Shown here piece by piece: positions 1 to 9,200 of a DNA stretch of 64,000 bases. The stretch spans positions 29,098 to 93,097 of the forward strand of contig DDFH01000006.1 of the NCBI GenBank assembly GCA_002337085.1, read 5' to 3'. A program made the position numbers and the translations under genes. Below the pieces are notes generated by a model. It worked only from the letters and a program-made list of their open reading frames with translations. It was not told the DNA's origin and searched no databases. Position 1 is the stretch's first letter; the number at the start of each line of letters is the position of its first letter. The stretch is from Hyphomonadaceae bacterium UBA1933. Its GTDB lineage: Bacteria > Pseudomonadota > Alphaproteobacteria > Caulobacterales > Aquidulcibacteraceae.

Positions 1-1073
1 AAAACAAAGCTATCAATCCCAAGGCTAATTTGTTCGGCAAGATTTTTAATTGCAATTGATTTTGGCCCCCAGCCAACTTGCGGATAAAGGAAATATTCAT
101 CCAAGCCAAAATGTTTCAATGCCTGTTCAACCAAATCGGGGTCGTTTTTTGATGCGATTGAATGAACAATGCCACGTTCATCAAGGGTTTTGATTGCCGC
201 GACCGCCTCATCCCTAAGTTTGACCCCCTCGATACCATCTTCGACCAAAATCCCGTGCCACAGGGTTTCATCCAAATCCCAGACCACAAGTTTTGCCGAT
301 TTCGCCGGCTTGTTCGTGGCGGTTTTTGTAACGGCCGTTTTTGGTTTAAATTCAGAACCCTCTTTAAACGCCACAAAATCACAAAGACCAAAAACAATCG
401 CGCGCCCCTCGGCTTCGTTCATTGGTTCAATCTGAATAAGGAATTTTTGGTTTAAATCGACATGTTTTTTAATATCATCAAGATTAATAACAAGGCAGCC
501 ATATTCAGGCGTAACCACAAACTGCCCCAAATACATTTTACCATTTGCCGCATCACCAATATTAAATATCGACACCGTAATCGCATGGGTTTTGCCATCC
601 CCACTTATGGCCTCTAAAACAAAGGCATCGGCGGCAAGTTCAAAGTGCGCATCGGCCTTTTGCTGTTGGTTTAAATTATAGGTAAAATTCCGTTTTATAA
701 AATATGGGACAAGTGGCAGGTTGTTTGCAACCTCCATAACAATCACTTTGGCATCATTGGTGCCGTGCGGTTTTTCACCCCCCACCGCCTCAATCTTTCC
801 CCATTTGCGAAAGCGAACTAATTTACATTCTTTTGAATTTTCAAAAGCTTCAAACCCCGCAACAAAGCGGCGGCAATGCAAATCTTCACGTGGTGAATAA
901 AAGCTACAAGTCGCATAACAAGACGGATATGAACATTCCGAACAATGCTCCTCAAACACCAAACCGACCTTGGCATCTATTTGCGCCTTTAACGCCTGAT
1001 GCTTTTGAGTAAAGTCTTTGGGGATGGCAAAATTCGTATAGTTTTTTTTGCCCTGTTGTTTCTCTGTAATCAT
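1..1073 (-). CDS. FkbH-like HAD-family protein with N-terminal Cys cluster (partial)
   Basis: The frame opens at an ATG at 1073 and stays open to the window edge (357 codons), so the C-terminus is missing. Around residues 42-70 there is a dense Cys/His cluster (HCSECSYPSC, then TC and HCRRF) that could bind metal. The second half looks like a HAD-IIIC/FkbH domain: WDLDETLW with Asp266 as likely nucleophile and Asp268 as acid/base, then an IASKND segment, then GPKSIAIKNL and GIDSFVF. FkbH-type enzymes load a glyceryl unit from 1,3-bisphosphoglycerate onto an acyl carrier protein or act as related phosphatases; here the substrate is unknown. The middle (about 90-240) I do not recognise. The Cys-rich front end is not part of standard FkbH proteins. 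Neighbours beyond the edge would decide whether it serves a polysaccharide or polyketide locus. Confidence 0.75.
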   Translation of the reverse strand, partial: MITEKQQGKKNYTNFAIPKDFTQKHQALKAQIDAKVGLVFEEHCSECSYPSCYATCSFYSPREDLHCRRFVAGFEAFENSKECKLVRFRKWGKIEAVGGEKPHGTNDAKVIVMEVANNLPLVPYFIKRNFTYNLNQQQKADAHFELAADAFVLEAISGDGKTHAITVSIFNIGDAANGKMYLGQFVVTPEYGCLVINLDDIKKHVDLNQKFLIQIEPMNEAEGRAIVFGLCDFVAFKEGSEFKPKTAVTKTATNKPAKSAKLVVWDLDETLWHGILVEDGIEGVKLRDEAVAAIKTLDERGIVHSIASKNDPDLVEQALKHFGLDEYFLYPQVGWGPKSIAIKNLAEQISLGIDSFV

Positions 1074-1221
1074 TGTCCACCGATTGTTTTTTCTTAAATT
1101 ATCACGGCGGGTTTAAAATGGGGTTAAACCTACTGTCACTGGTTTTTTACTGCCCTTTAAAATTTCACAATTTTAGGCTAAACGGGGCGCAATCAGTTTT
1201 AACAACAATTGGGGCATTAAA

Positions 1222-2883
1222 TTGGCACAACAATATATTTTCCAGATGCAGGGTCTTTCTAAAACTTATGCAGGCGGTAAAAAAGTTTTTGAAAACATCT
1301 GGCTGAGCTTTTATCCAGATGCAAAAATCGGCGTGGTGGGGGTGAACGGTTCGGGTAAATCAACCCTTCTTAAAATCATGGCCGGCCTTGATAAAGACTT
1401 TAGCGGTGATGCAATGGCCGCCAAAGACGTTAAAATGGGCTATTTGCCCCAAGAGCCAGTGCTTGACCCAACCAAAAGCGTTTGGGAAAACGTAATTTCA
1501 GAATGCCCTGAAAAAATCTTGCTTGATAAATATAATGAAGTTTCCATGAAAATGGCGGAAGATTATACCGACGAATTAATGGAAGAAATGACCACATTGC
1601 AAGAGCAAATCGACGCCGCCGATGCGTGGGATATCGATAGCAAGATTGAAATGGCAATGGGTGCATTACGCTGCCCTGATAATGATGCCGATGTCGCCAA
1701 ACTTTCGGGTGGTGAAAAACGCCGTGTTGCGCTTTGCCGTCTTTTATTGTCAAAGCCAGATATGATTTTACTCGATGAGCCGACCAACCATTTGGATGCG
1801 GAATCTGTGGCGTGGCTTCAACACCACCTTGAAGAATTCCCTGGTTGCGTAATTCTTGTAACCCACGATCGTTACTTCCTTGACCAAGTTACCAAGTGGA
1901 CGCTTGAACTCGATCGCGGTAAAGGCATCCCATACGAAGGCAATTATTCGGCATGGCTTGAACAAAAAGCCAAAAGAATGGTGCAAGAAGAACGCGAATC
2001 CGATAGCCGTAAACGCGCCATCGACCGCGAACTTGAATGGGTGCGCCAATCACCTAAAGCCCGCCAAGCCAAATCAAAAGCCCGTCTTGCACGCTATGAA
2101 GAATTGGTTAGCGCGGCGGAGCGTGAAAAACAAACCTTTGCCACCATCCAAATCCCACCGGGCCCACGCCTTGGCAATAAGGTTATTGAGGTTGAAAACC
2201 TTGTTAAAGCCTATGGTGATAAATTATTAGTCGATGGTATTTCATTCAAACTTCCGCCTGCGGGCATTGTTGGGGTTATTGGCCCGAACGGTGCGGGTAA
2301 ATCAACCCTGTTCAATATGATTACCGGCAAAGCACAGCCAGACAGCGGCACAATTTCATTGGGTGATAGTGTGAAATTGGGCTTTGTTGACCAATCGCGT
2401 GACGCGCTTGATGATAATAAAAACATTTGGGAAGAAATTTCCGATGGGCTTGATGTTATCGAAGTTGGCGGTCGTGAAATAAACTCCCGCGCCTATGTAT
2501 CTTCATTCAATTTCAAAGGTGGGGATCAACAGAAAAAGGTTGGTCTATTATCGGGCGGTGAAAGAAACCGTGTTCACCTTGCCAAAACCCTTCGCATGGG
2601 TGCAAACGTTCTATTACTCGATGAGCCGACCAACGATTTGGACGTGGAAACTTTGCAAGCACTTGAGGCGGCACTCGATGATTACCCAGGCTGTGCCGTG
2701 GTTATTTCCCACGATCGCTGGTTCCTTGACCGCGTCGCAACCCATATTCTGGCATTCGAGGGCAATTCACACGTTGAATGGTTTGAAGGCAATTTCGAAG
2801 CCTATGAAGAAGACAAAAAACGCCGATTGGGCGTTGAGAATTTAATCCCTGAAAAAATTAAATTCCAGAAGTTTGCGCGGTAG
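1222..2883 (+). CDS. ettA: energy-dependent translational throttle protein EttA (ABC-F)
   Basis: ABC-F ATPase with two nucleotide-binding domains and no membrane part; it binds the ribosomal E site and gates entry into elongation according to ATP/ADP. P-loops GVNGSGKST (residues 40-48) and GPNGAGKST (354-362), signatures LSGGEKRRV (about 161) and LSGGERNRV (about 444), and Walker B LLDEPTNHLD and LLDEPTNDLD are all intact. The inter-domain linker (about 240-320) with ELEWVRQ and KSKARLARYEEL is typical of EttA, as is the length of 553 residues (E. coli 555). The start is a TTG at 1222, giving MAQQYIFQM, which lines up with family N-termini; no ATG fits. It is transcribed divergently from the FkbH-like gene. 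Confidence 0.95.
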   Translation: MAQQYIFQMQGLSKTYAGGKKVFENIWLSFYPDAKIGVVGVNGSGKSTLLKIMAGLDKDFSGDAMAAKDVKMGYLPQEPVLDPTKSVWENVISECPEKILLDKYNEVSMKMAEDYTDELMEEMTTLQEQIDAADAWDIDSKIEMAMGALRCPDNDADVAKLSGGEKRRVALCRLLLSKPDMILLDEPTNHLDAESVAWLQHHLEEFPGCVILVTHDRYFLDQVTKWTLELDRGKGIPYEGNYSAWLEQKAKRMVQEERESDSRKRAIDRELEWVRQSPKARQAKSKARLARYEELVSAAEREKQTFATIQIPPGPRLGNKVIEVENLVKAYGDKLLVDGISFKLPPAGIVGVIGPNGAGKSTLFNMITGKAQPDSGTISLGDSVKLGFVDQSRDALDDNKNIWEEISDGLDVIEVGGREINSRAYVSSFNFKGGDQQKKVGLLSGGERNRVHLAKTLRMGANVLLLDEPTNDLDVETLQALEAALDDYPGCAVVISHDRWFLDRVATHILAFEGNSHVEWFEGNFEAYEEDKKRRLGVENLIPEKIKFQKFAR

Positions 2884-2931
2884 GGAAACACACTCTAATT
2901 TACAATTTTATGTTGCGCATTTTTTTACATA

Positions 2932-2947
2932 GTTTACAGCTGTAAAC
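2932..2947. promoter_or_regulatory. perfect 16-bp palindrome, candidate operator
   Basis: GTTTACAGCTGTAAAC is an uninterrupted perfect palindrome ending one base before the first possible ATG (2949) of the AT-rich orphan gene. A symmetric site here would suit a dimeric repressor. No regulator gene lies next to it, and a chance palindrome in AT-rich DNA cannot be excluded. Confidence 0.5.
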
Positions 2948-2948
2948 A

Positions 2949-4130
2949 ATGTTTGATTCCGTAGTTATGAGATTTAAAAAAGAATACGATAACTCCATAG
3001 GGGAACTTATGGAGTTATTGGTCTATTATAATCATGTGTACGTTATTTTTAGTCTTCAAGACGTTTCATACGTAATTAAAAAATTAGGAATTGATAATTT
3101 TCAAAAACTTGTATCAATTAAACATTTGACTGCAATGATTTTACCAGAATTCATTGGGATTAAAACAGACACCTTAGGCACATTTCAGACACACGCGGCG
3201 GTAATTGGCAGAATACACGCGCATGAAGATGGCAAAAAAGTTAAGCTTAAAGACTTTGCAATCGAAAACATATGTAAAGAATTGCAAATAAAACCAAATG
3301 CCAAAATTGAAAATATACTTACCGCTAAATGCAAGATTACAACATATGAAAAAATTGGTTGTATAAATAATAATGTAAATGATTTAATCACTGAAACCGC
3401 TTTGAATAAGCAATTGTTATTAAAGTTTCTAAATAGTAGTCTAGCGAAAAATGGCGTTGAAATCAACGATATCGTCTTCAATGAATTTAAATATATGATT
3501 ACAAATAATGGAAAAGGCTTCACTCAACATTCTGATGACTTAAAAAACCTTATTAATATACCTCCACCAGAAAACTATTCTTGGGCGCATTTATTTGCAA
3601 ATATTCACGACTATTGGATAGAAAATTTCATAGCCTCTTATATAAGAAGTGACTTGGTAACAAATTATTTTTACTCTCAAGTTTCAGAAACTCAATTTGG
3701 CAATGTTTTATCAAAATCCAAAGGCAAGCTTGAAGAAGTTTACACATTCCAAAAGTACGTATTCTCTAGTGCAAAATATATATCAGAAGCAATTGATGAT
3801 AACGAAATTGATTTTAAAAGCGCAATAAAGCTCATTGAGAACAATTCAAAATTGAGAGAATGGGTTGCAAAATTGCCACCTTCTTCCGATTTGATGCAAG
3901 AATATATGTCTAAAACGAATGAAGAAGATAGCAATGCAATAAAGCTTGGGAAAATATTTACAAAAGGGACATTTATTGTTGGGGGTGCTTTAATGCCTGG
4001 CGGTGGATTAACTTCAAGTATAATTACTGGTACTTTTACTGATGCAGTTGGCAACTTTATAGAAAACAAGTTTTTAGGAAATTATAACCCATCCACATTT
4101 GTAAAAAGCACTAAAAAAATAATTAAATAA
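2949..4130 (+). CDS. hypothetical protein, AT-rich orphan with C-terminal hydrophobic Gly-rich segment
   Basis: 393-residue protein that I do not recognise. The body is rich in Lys, Asn and Ile and looks soluble and mainly helical. Near the C-terminus (about 345-378) lies a Gly/Ala/Ile-rich hydrophobic stretch containing GGALMPGGGL, which could insert in a membrane, followed by a basic tail. Base composition is clearly more AT-rich than the flanking core genes, which suggests transfer. The ATG at 2949 has no Shine-Dalgarno because the palindrome occupies that place. The ATG at 3009 (Met21) is preceded by AGGGG five bases upstream and may be the true start. No partner gene that would suggest a function is adjacent. 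Confidence 0.6.
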   Translation: MFDSVVMRFKKEYDNSIGELMELLVYYNHVYVIFSLQDVSYVIKKLGIDNFQKLVSIKHLTAMILPEFIGIKTDTLGTFQTHAAVIGRIHAHEDGKKVKLKDFAIENICKELQIKPNAKIENILTAKCKITTYEKIGCINNNVNDLITETALNKQLLLKFLNSSLAKNGVEINDIVFNEFKYMITNNGKGFTQHSDDLKNLINIPPPENYSWAHLFANIHDYWIENFIASYIRSDLVTNYFYSQVSETQFGNVLSKSKGKLEEVYTFQKYVFSSAKYISEAIDDNEIDFKSAIKLIENNSKLREWVAKLPPSSDLMQEYMSKTNEEDSNAIKLGKIFTKGTFIVGGALMPGGGLTSSIITGTFTDAVGNFIENKFLGNYNPSTFVKSTKKIIK

Positions 4131-4235
4131 TTTCAATTAATAATTTTCTAAGTGTTTAAATTATTAATTAAACAAATGCATAACTATTAAGCCAAATTCA
4201 CACAATGCACACAACGCAGATGAAAAACGTATCAA

Positions 4236-4451
4236 ATGATTAATCGCAAAATAATTGGCAATATTCTTGCGGCATTTGCTGGCGTTTTTATTGGGCGCAC
4301 TCGTGATACCGGCATCCCAAACCTAATCCAACACACACCACGTTTTTGTAATAAATGCGGCAAAGTTCTTGACCGCGATGGTGATGCAAGTTCAATAAGT
4401 CGTGGCGATATTTGCCTTGAATGCTTTATTGATGAAACGAATAATGATTAA
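4236..4451 (+). CDS. small zinc-ribbon-like protein
   Basis: 71-residue protein. After a short hydrophobic N-terminus (IIGNILAAFAGVFIG) it has two CxxC pairs (CNKCGK near residue 38 and CLEC near 62), the layout of a zinc ribbon. Function unknown. There is no convincing Shine-Dalgarno in front of the ATG at 4236. It lies about 100 bp after the orphan gene on the same strand, so the two could be co-transcribed. Confidence 0.5.
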   Translation: MINRKIIGNILAAFAGVFIGRTRDTGIPNLIQHTPRFCNKCGKVLDRDGDASSISRGDICLECFIDETNND

Positions 4452-4473
4452 CCTATATAGGTTTTGACAAACC

Positions 4474-4566
4474 TGTCATACCGGAATTTTGTGAAACAAA
4501 ATGCCCGGTATCTGTTGATTTCACCACGAGATACCGGACAAATCCTTCGGATTTTCCGGTATGACA
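4474..4566. repeat. dispersed palindromic repeat, family A copy 1 (REP/BIME-like)
   Basis: A 93-bp element bounded by perfect 13-bp inverted repeats (TGTCATACCGGAA and its complement). Each half also folds on itself around ACCGG/CCGGT, and the middle contains GGTATC...GATACC. A second copy with the same architecture lies at 6121-6218. Non-coding; resembles bacterial interspersed mosaic elements mobilised by REP-associated transposases, though no such transposase is in the window. Confidence 0.75.
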
Positions 4567-4571
4567 AAAGA

Positions 4572-4606
4572 CGTAATTCGTAATTCGTAATTCGTAATTC
4601 GTAATT
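4572..4606. repeat. heptamer tandem repeat (CGTAATT)x5
   Basis: Five perfect consecutive copies of CGTAATT directly after the family A repeat. Open reading frames across it encode a monotonous ITNYELR-type peptide, but no start signal or codon bias supports translation. A simple-sequence tract prone to copy-number change. Confidence 0.9.
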
Positions 4607-5005
4607 TTCCTCTCACCTTTCCGTCCGCTTCGCGTCCACCTTCCCATATTACGAGCGCGAAAAAGTTGAAGACTTTTTCGATTACGCGAGTAAGCTCGCT
4701 CAAGGGAAGGAGTTATCGCGCATCTGACGTTGTGATTTATCCACCCCACCATTGCCCGTGATAAAATCAAATCTTGCGATTGGCTTTTAGAAAAGGGGGT
4801 TCAAGAAAAAAATGTCAACAAATGTCAACAATCTGGCGGAAGGGCAAAAACCACCATAAATTTTTCGCAAGCAATTGATTAATAATAATTTTATTGGGGA
4901 AGAATATTGTTACAAGTGGGTAAAAATAAGGGTTGGAATGGTAATGAAAAATAAGGATTGCGGAAAAATTGTAATGGTATTTTAAATGCGTGCCTTTAGA
5001 CCGCC
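4607..5005. other. gene-free stretch with hairpin and short direct repeat
   Basis: About 400 bp with no supportable gene. It holds a 9-bp perfect hairpin (CGAAAAAGT at 4658-4666 with ACTTTTTCG at 4672-4680) and a 10-bp direct repeat AAATGTCAAC (4811-4820 and 4821-4830). Short frames on both strands lack ribosome-binding sites. It may be decayed DNA between repeat insertions. Confidence 0.6.
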
Positions 5006-5068
5006 TGTCACCCCGCATTTATTGCGGGGTCTTATATGTCTAGCTCCCGCAACAAGTGCGGGATGACA
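5006..5068. repeat. dispersed palindromic repeat, family B copy 1
   Basis: A 63-bp element made of two hairpins, CCCCGCA...TGCGGGG-like and CCCGCA...TGCGGG-like, with ends TGTCACCCC and GGGATGACA. Its reverse complement matches 44545-44607 almost base for base in both arms; a half copy is at 60797-60822. It lies just downstream of the MarR-GNAT stop codon and could act as a 3' stabilising or terminating structure for that mRNA. Confidence 0.75.
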
Positions 5069-5091
5069 AGAATTAGATGTAAAGTTAAAAG

Positions 5092-6072
5092 TTATTCTGC
5101 CGTCCATTCCATCGCGACATCAGCCCGTTCATACTCATGCCCGTATTTATCCATAATCTCCCCAGAATGTTTGAACCCCAATTTTTCATATAAATGGATG
5201 CTTGAACGTTGTTGGTGATTGGTCAAAAGGAATAGGGATTTTAAACCCATTTCGCGGGCGCGCCCAAATGCGGCATTGATAAGTTTTTCGCCAATTTTAA
5301 GCCCGCGATAATGGCGCGAAACCCCAAGTTTTGTGAATTCATACTCGCCATCGTCCATTTGCATAAGCGCACACGTGCCAACAATTTCACCATTCGACAA
5401 ACGCGCCAAAAGGATTATTCCACCCTTGTCCAAAATGGCTTCATTGGGGTGGGAAAGGACATATTTATCAATATCTTCAACCACAAAATTTTCGGAAATC
5501 CAATCAATGTTTATTTTGAAAAAATCACCCGCGTATTCGTCCGAATATTCGATAATTTCAACATCTTGGGGTGTTAGTTTTGCCTGTTTTTCAAGCAGGG
5601 TTTTGAAACGCGCATCAAAACTATGGTCATCCAATGCCGCCTCTATTTTATTTAGGCTGGCGCAAAAATCGGGCGCAATTTCAAGCAATAAGTCACGGAT
5701 AACCCCGTCCACCCTAGGCCAGATTTGCCCACGTAATTGTGCCAAAAGCCCCTGTCCGTCATGGGTTAATGATACCATTCGAACCCGACTGTCCGCCTTG
5801 ACTGTAATGGTTTCAATCAGCCCCATATCACGAAGGTTATTAAGGTTGCGGGTTATTGCCGGCTGGCTCTGCCCCAAAATTTCGGCAAGCTGTGCCACAG
5901 ATATTTCACCCGCATCACCAATTTGCGCAAGCAAAACCGCCTGCGATGGAAACAGCTCAAAACCCATATCATGATGGATTTTGGTGGCATCGGTCAAAAA
6001 ACGGTCAGACAGGCGTTTAAGGCGACTGCCAAGGAAAATATAAGGATTTTTAAGGATTATATCATTTTGCAT
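5092..6072 (-). CDS. MarR-family regulator fused to GNAT acetyltransferase
   Basis: 326-residue fusion. The N-terminal half (about 10-150) is a MarR winged helix: the helix-turn-helix covers roughly 57-86 (SVAQLAEILGQSQPAITRNL), followed by the wing ETITVKADSRVRMVSLT. The C-terminal half (about 170-320) is a GNAT N-acetyltransferase; RHYRGLKIG near residue 252 is the acetyl-CoA pyrophosphate-binding motif and YEKLGF is also typical. MarR-GNAT fusions are a known family whose acetyl acceptors are mostly unknown; the sensor and enzyme may answer the same small molecule. The start ATG at 6072 lies inside a double palindromic site, so autorepression is likely. It is the last gene in its direction after NAD-glutamate dehydrogenase, but has its own promoter region. 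Confidence 0.9.
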   Translation of the reverse strand: MQNDIILKNPYIFLGSRLKRLSDRFLTDATKIHHDMGFELFPSQAVLLAQIGDAGEISVAQLAEILGQSQPAITRNLNNLRDMGLIETITVKADSRVRMVSLTHDGQGLLAQLRGQIWPRVDGVIRDLLLEIAPDFCASLNKIEAALDDHSFDARFKTLLEKQAKLTPQDVEIIEYSDEYAGDFFKINIDWISENFVVEDIDKYVLSHPNEAILDKGGIILLARLSNGEIVGTCALMQMDDGEYEFTKLGVSRHYRGLKIGEKLINAAFGRAREMGLKSLFLLTNHQQRSSIHLYEKLGFKHSGEIMDKYGHEYERADVAMEWTAE

Positions 6073-6094
6073 AACATGTTATATAACACGTTAT
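6071..6094 (-). promoter_or_regulatory. tandem MarR operator overlapping the start codon
   Basis: Two adjacent 12-bp sites, ATAACATGTTAT (6071-6082, a perfect palindrome) and ATAACACGTTAT (6083-6094, one mismatch), overlap the ATG of the MarR-GNAT gene. On the minus strand a plausible promoter (TTGCAT, 18 bp, TATAAC) puts its -10 box inside these sites, so transcription would begin at or very near the ATG: a short-leader or leaderless mRNA. Binding of the gene's own MarR domain here is inferred. Confidence 0.7.
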
Positions 6095-6120
6095 ATTGTT
6101 TATGCAATATTCAAATTTAC

Positions 6121-6218
6121 TGTCATGCCGGAATTTTTCATTTGAAAAATATCCGGCATCTGGTTGGTTTATTGAAAGAGATACCGGACATTTTGTTTTA
6201 CAAAATTCCGGTATGACA
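6121..6218. repeat. dispersed palindromic repeat, family A copy 2
   Basis: 98-bp element opening with TGTCATGCCGGAA and closing with TTCCGGTATGACA. Two internal hairpins: GCCGGA...TCCGGC and ACCGG...CCGGT. Same build as 4474-4566 with diverged spacer sequence and conserved stems. It ends 5 bp from the stop codon of NAD-glutamate dehydrogenase and could end or protect that transcript. Confidence 0.75.
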
Positions 6219-6223
6219 AAGCC

Positions 6224-9200
6224 CTAGCCAATCACCGCACGGGCAACAAAGTCTTTTAATTGTGTATTGGCGATGGTTAGTTTTGCAAAACTCCAGCCGC
6301 CAGCAGCTTTAAGATCCTTGATTGCAGTGGTTGCCCGTGACGCCTCTAATGAGTTAATCTCGAACCATTGTTTAACAATGCTATCGGACCATTTTTTGTC
6401 GGCTTTGTCTGGAATTGCGCCTTTGGTTTTGGCAAAATCAATGATTTTTCCGGTTAGTTGCGCCTGCTCACCCATGAAATCTTCGATGATGCGGCGGGTT
6501 GCAACCTTGTCCCAATGATCTTGACCAGTTACCATACCTGCGGCATGGCGCATTTCATCAAAGCCGATTTCAGCACCAATTGCATGGTAAATCCGTGCGG
6601 AACCCAAAAGCGGGGCATCAGATTGTTTGGCAATATCGACAATATCGGTCGATGAAATCATAACCCGAAGGTTGGCAATTTCATGTGCCAATTCAGATGG
6701 TGCGCCCTCATTGATAAATTCTTGCGCCAAGGCTTCGATGCGGGCATATTCATAAGGAGATACCACATTATCAATCACCGGCTTTAATTGCGCGATTTCA
6801 GGGCTGTATGAATTAATCATATCGGTTACCTGATCATTCACACCAATGCTTGAATGTGGGGTGCGGCGCGCCAACCAATAGGTTTGACGACGAATAACAT
6901 TCTGCACCTCTAGCATCATTTTATATTGAAGGGCGGCCGGAATTTTTAAATCTTGGGCATTGATTTTTTCAATCGCTTTATCAAGTTCAAAGATTTTACG
7001 TGCCGCCGCATATGCCTTTACAATTGCGCCAGTGTCGGCAATCGCACTTTCACGAACGCGATCCATAAAGGTAATACCACCAATATCAACAATGCGGTTC
7101 GCCAGAACAGTTGCAATAATTTCACGGCGCAGACGGTGACCACGCATTGCCGCTTCAAATTGGTGGCAACCTTCAGGGAAGTAATTAACAAGGGTTTTTT
7201 CAAACCATTCATCATCAGGAGCATGCGATGCCACAATCTCACCGAAAAGCTGAATCTTGCTATATGCCATCAATACCGCAAGTTCAGGGCGGGTCAGACC
7301 CTCACCGCGTTCAATCTTGCTGCGCATTTCATCATGTGCCGGCAAGAATTCAACCGCACGGTTCAATTGCCCCAATTCTTCTAGCTGCACCATGAATCTT
7401 TCATGGGCATCGGCATCTTGGGCGGCATTTATCTGCTGTAATGATAACGCAAGGGTTTGGTTATAATTATGTTCAAGGACGTGATGCGCGACATCATCGG
7501 TCATAGAAACCAATAATTCATCGCGGGCTTCTTCGGTCATTGCGCCACTACGCACCAAGGCATTTAGCAGGATTTTGATGTTAACTTCGTGGTCGGATGA
7601 ATCCACACCTGCGGAGTTATCAATCGCATCGGTATTAAGGCGAACACCAGTTTTTGCCGCCTCGATACGACCCAATTGGGTAACACCTAGATTTGCCCCC
7701 TCACCGATAACCTTAACCCGAAGGTCAGAGCCATTGATACGAATTGCATCATTTGCCTTGTCACCAACATCTGAATTGGCTTCAGATTTTGATTTTATAT
7801 AGGTTCCGATACCGCCAAACCATAATAAATCAGCATTCGCTTTTAAAATCGCGGTCATCAATTCAAATGGCGTGACATTATCGGATGTAATCTCAAGCAA
7901 TTCTTTGATTTGTGGTGTAAGGGTGATTGATTTCAAAGAGCGCGAGAAGATACCGCCACCTTTTGAAATGAGTTCCTTATTATAATCCTGCCATGAAGAA
8001 CGTGGCAATTCAAAAAGACGCTTACGCTCGGCAAAGGATTTTGCACAATCAGGATTTGGATCGATGAAAATATCGCGGTGGTCGAATGCCGCCACAAGAC
8101 GGATTTTCTCTGATAATAGCATGCCATTGCCAAAAACATCGCCCGACATATCACCCACACCAACCACATTAAACTCTTCTGATTGTGTATCATGACCCAT
8201 TTCGCGGAAGTGACGTTTTACCGCCTCCCAACCACCTTTTGCGGTGATGCCCATTTTCTTATGGTCATAGCCATTTGAGCCACCGGATGCAAAAGCATCA
8301 CCCAACCAATGCCCGTATTGGAGCGAAATAGAGTTCGCAATATCTGAGAATGTTGCAGTGCCTTTATCAGCGGCAACCACCAAATATGGATCATCACTAT
8401 CAAGGCGAACCACATCTTTTGGCGCAATAATTTTGCCCGCCGCATCAATGTTGTCGGTTATATCCAAGAGACCGCACAAAAAGATTTTATATGCCACAAT
8501 ACCCGCCGCCATATATTCTTCACGCGAACCACCTTTTGGCAAGGCTTTGGGGAAGAATGCGCCTTTTGAACCCACAGGAACAATAACCGCATTCTTAACT
8601 TGTTGTGCTTTTACAAGACCCAACACTTCGGTACGGAAATCATCACGGCGATCTGACCAACGCAAACCACCGCGCGCCACAGGGCCAAAGCGCAAATGCG
8701 CACCCTCGACAAGAGGTGAATAAACCCAAATTTCACGGAAAGGCTTTGGATTTGGCACTTCGGCAATTTGTGAGGTTGCAATTTTGAATGAAATATACGG
8801 CTTATTTTTGCCTTCGGCATCTTTTTGATAATAATTGGTGCGAACCATGTTATTAATCAAATTGGTGATGCGGCGTAAAACACGGTCGGCATCAAGGCTT
8901 GGAACATCATTTAATAATGATGAAATTTCGGCATTAATAGCTTCACATTTTTTACCACTTTCTTTGCCCAATGCAGGATCAAAACGAGTTTCAAAAAGCT
9001 GAATAATTTTTTGGGCGATTAATGGATAATCGGAAAGCGCCTGCTCCTGTACTGCTTGGGACGGGTCAAGGCCGGTTTGCCCACGCCAACGCGCGAATGC
9101 ACGAATAAGGCTTGCCTGGCGCCAAGTTATACCAAGTTTCAAGATAAGACGGTTAAAGCCATCATTCTCTGATGTGCCGCTAAAGATGGCGGCAAAGGCA

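Noticed and set aside
116..455. Short frames on both strands in the first 455 bp
   Set aside because: They are shadows of the truncated FkbH-like gene, whose frame has no stop inside the window and reads continuous, family-like protein.
4453..4770. Minus-strand frame through the heptamer tract (ITNYELR repeats)
   Set aside because: Low-complexity translation of a simple repeat and a palindromic element; no ribosome site.
4815..5018. 67-codon minus-strand frame in the gene-free stretch
   Set aside because: No start signal, aromatic-rich translation typical of AT-rich non-coding DNA.
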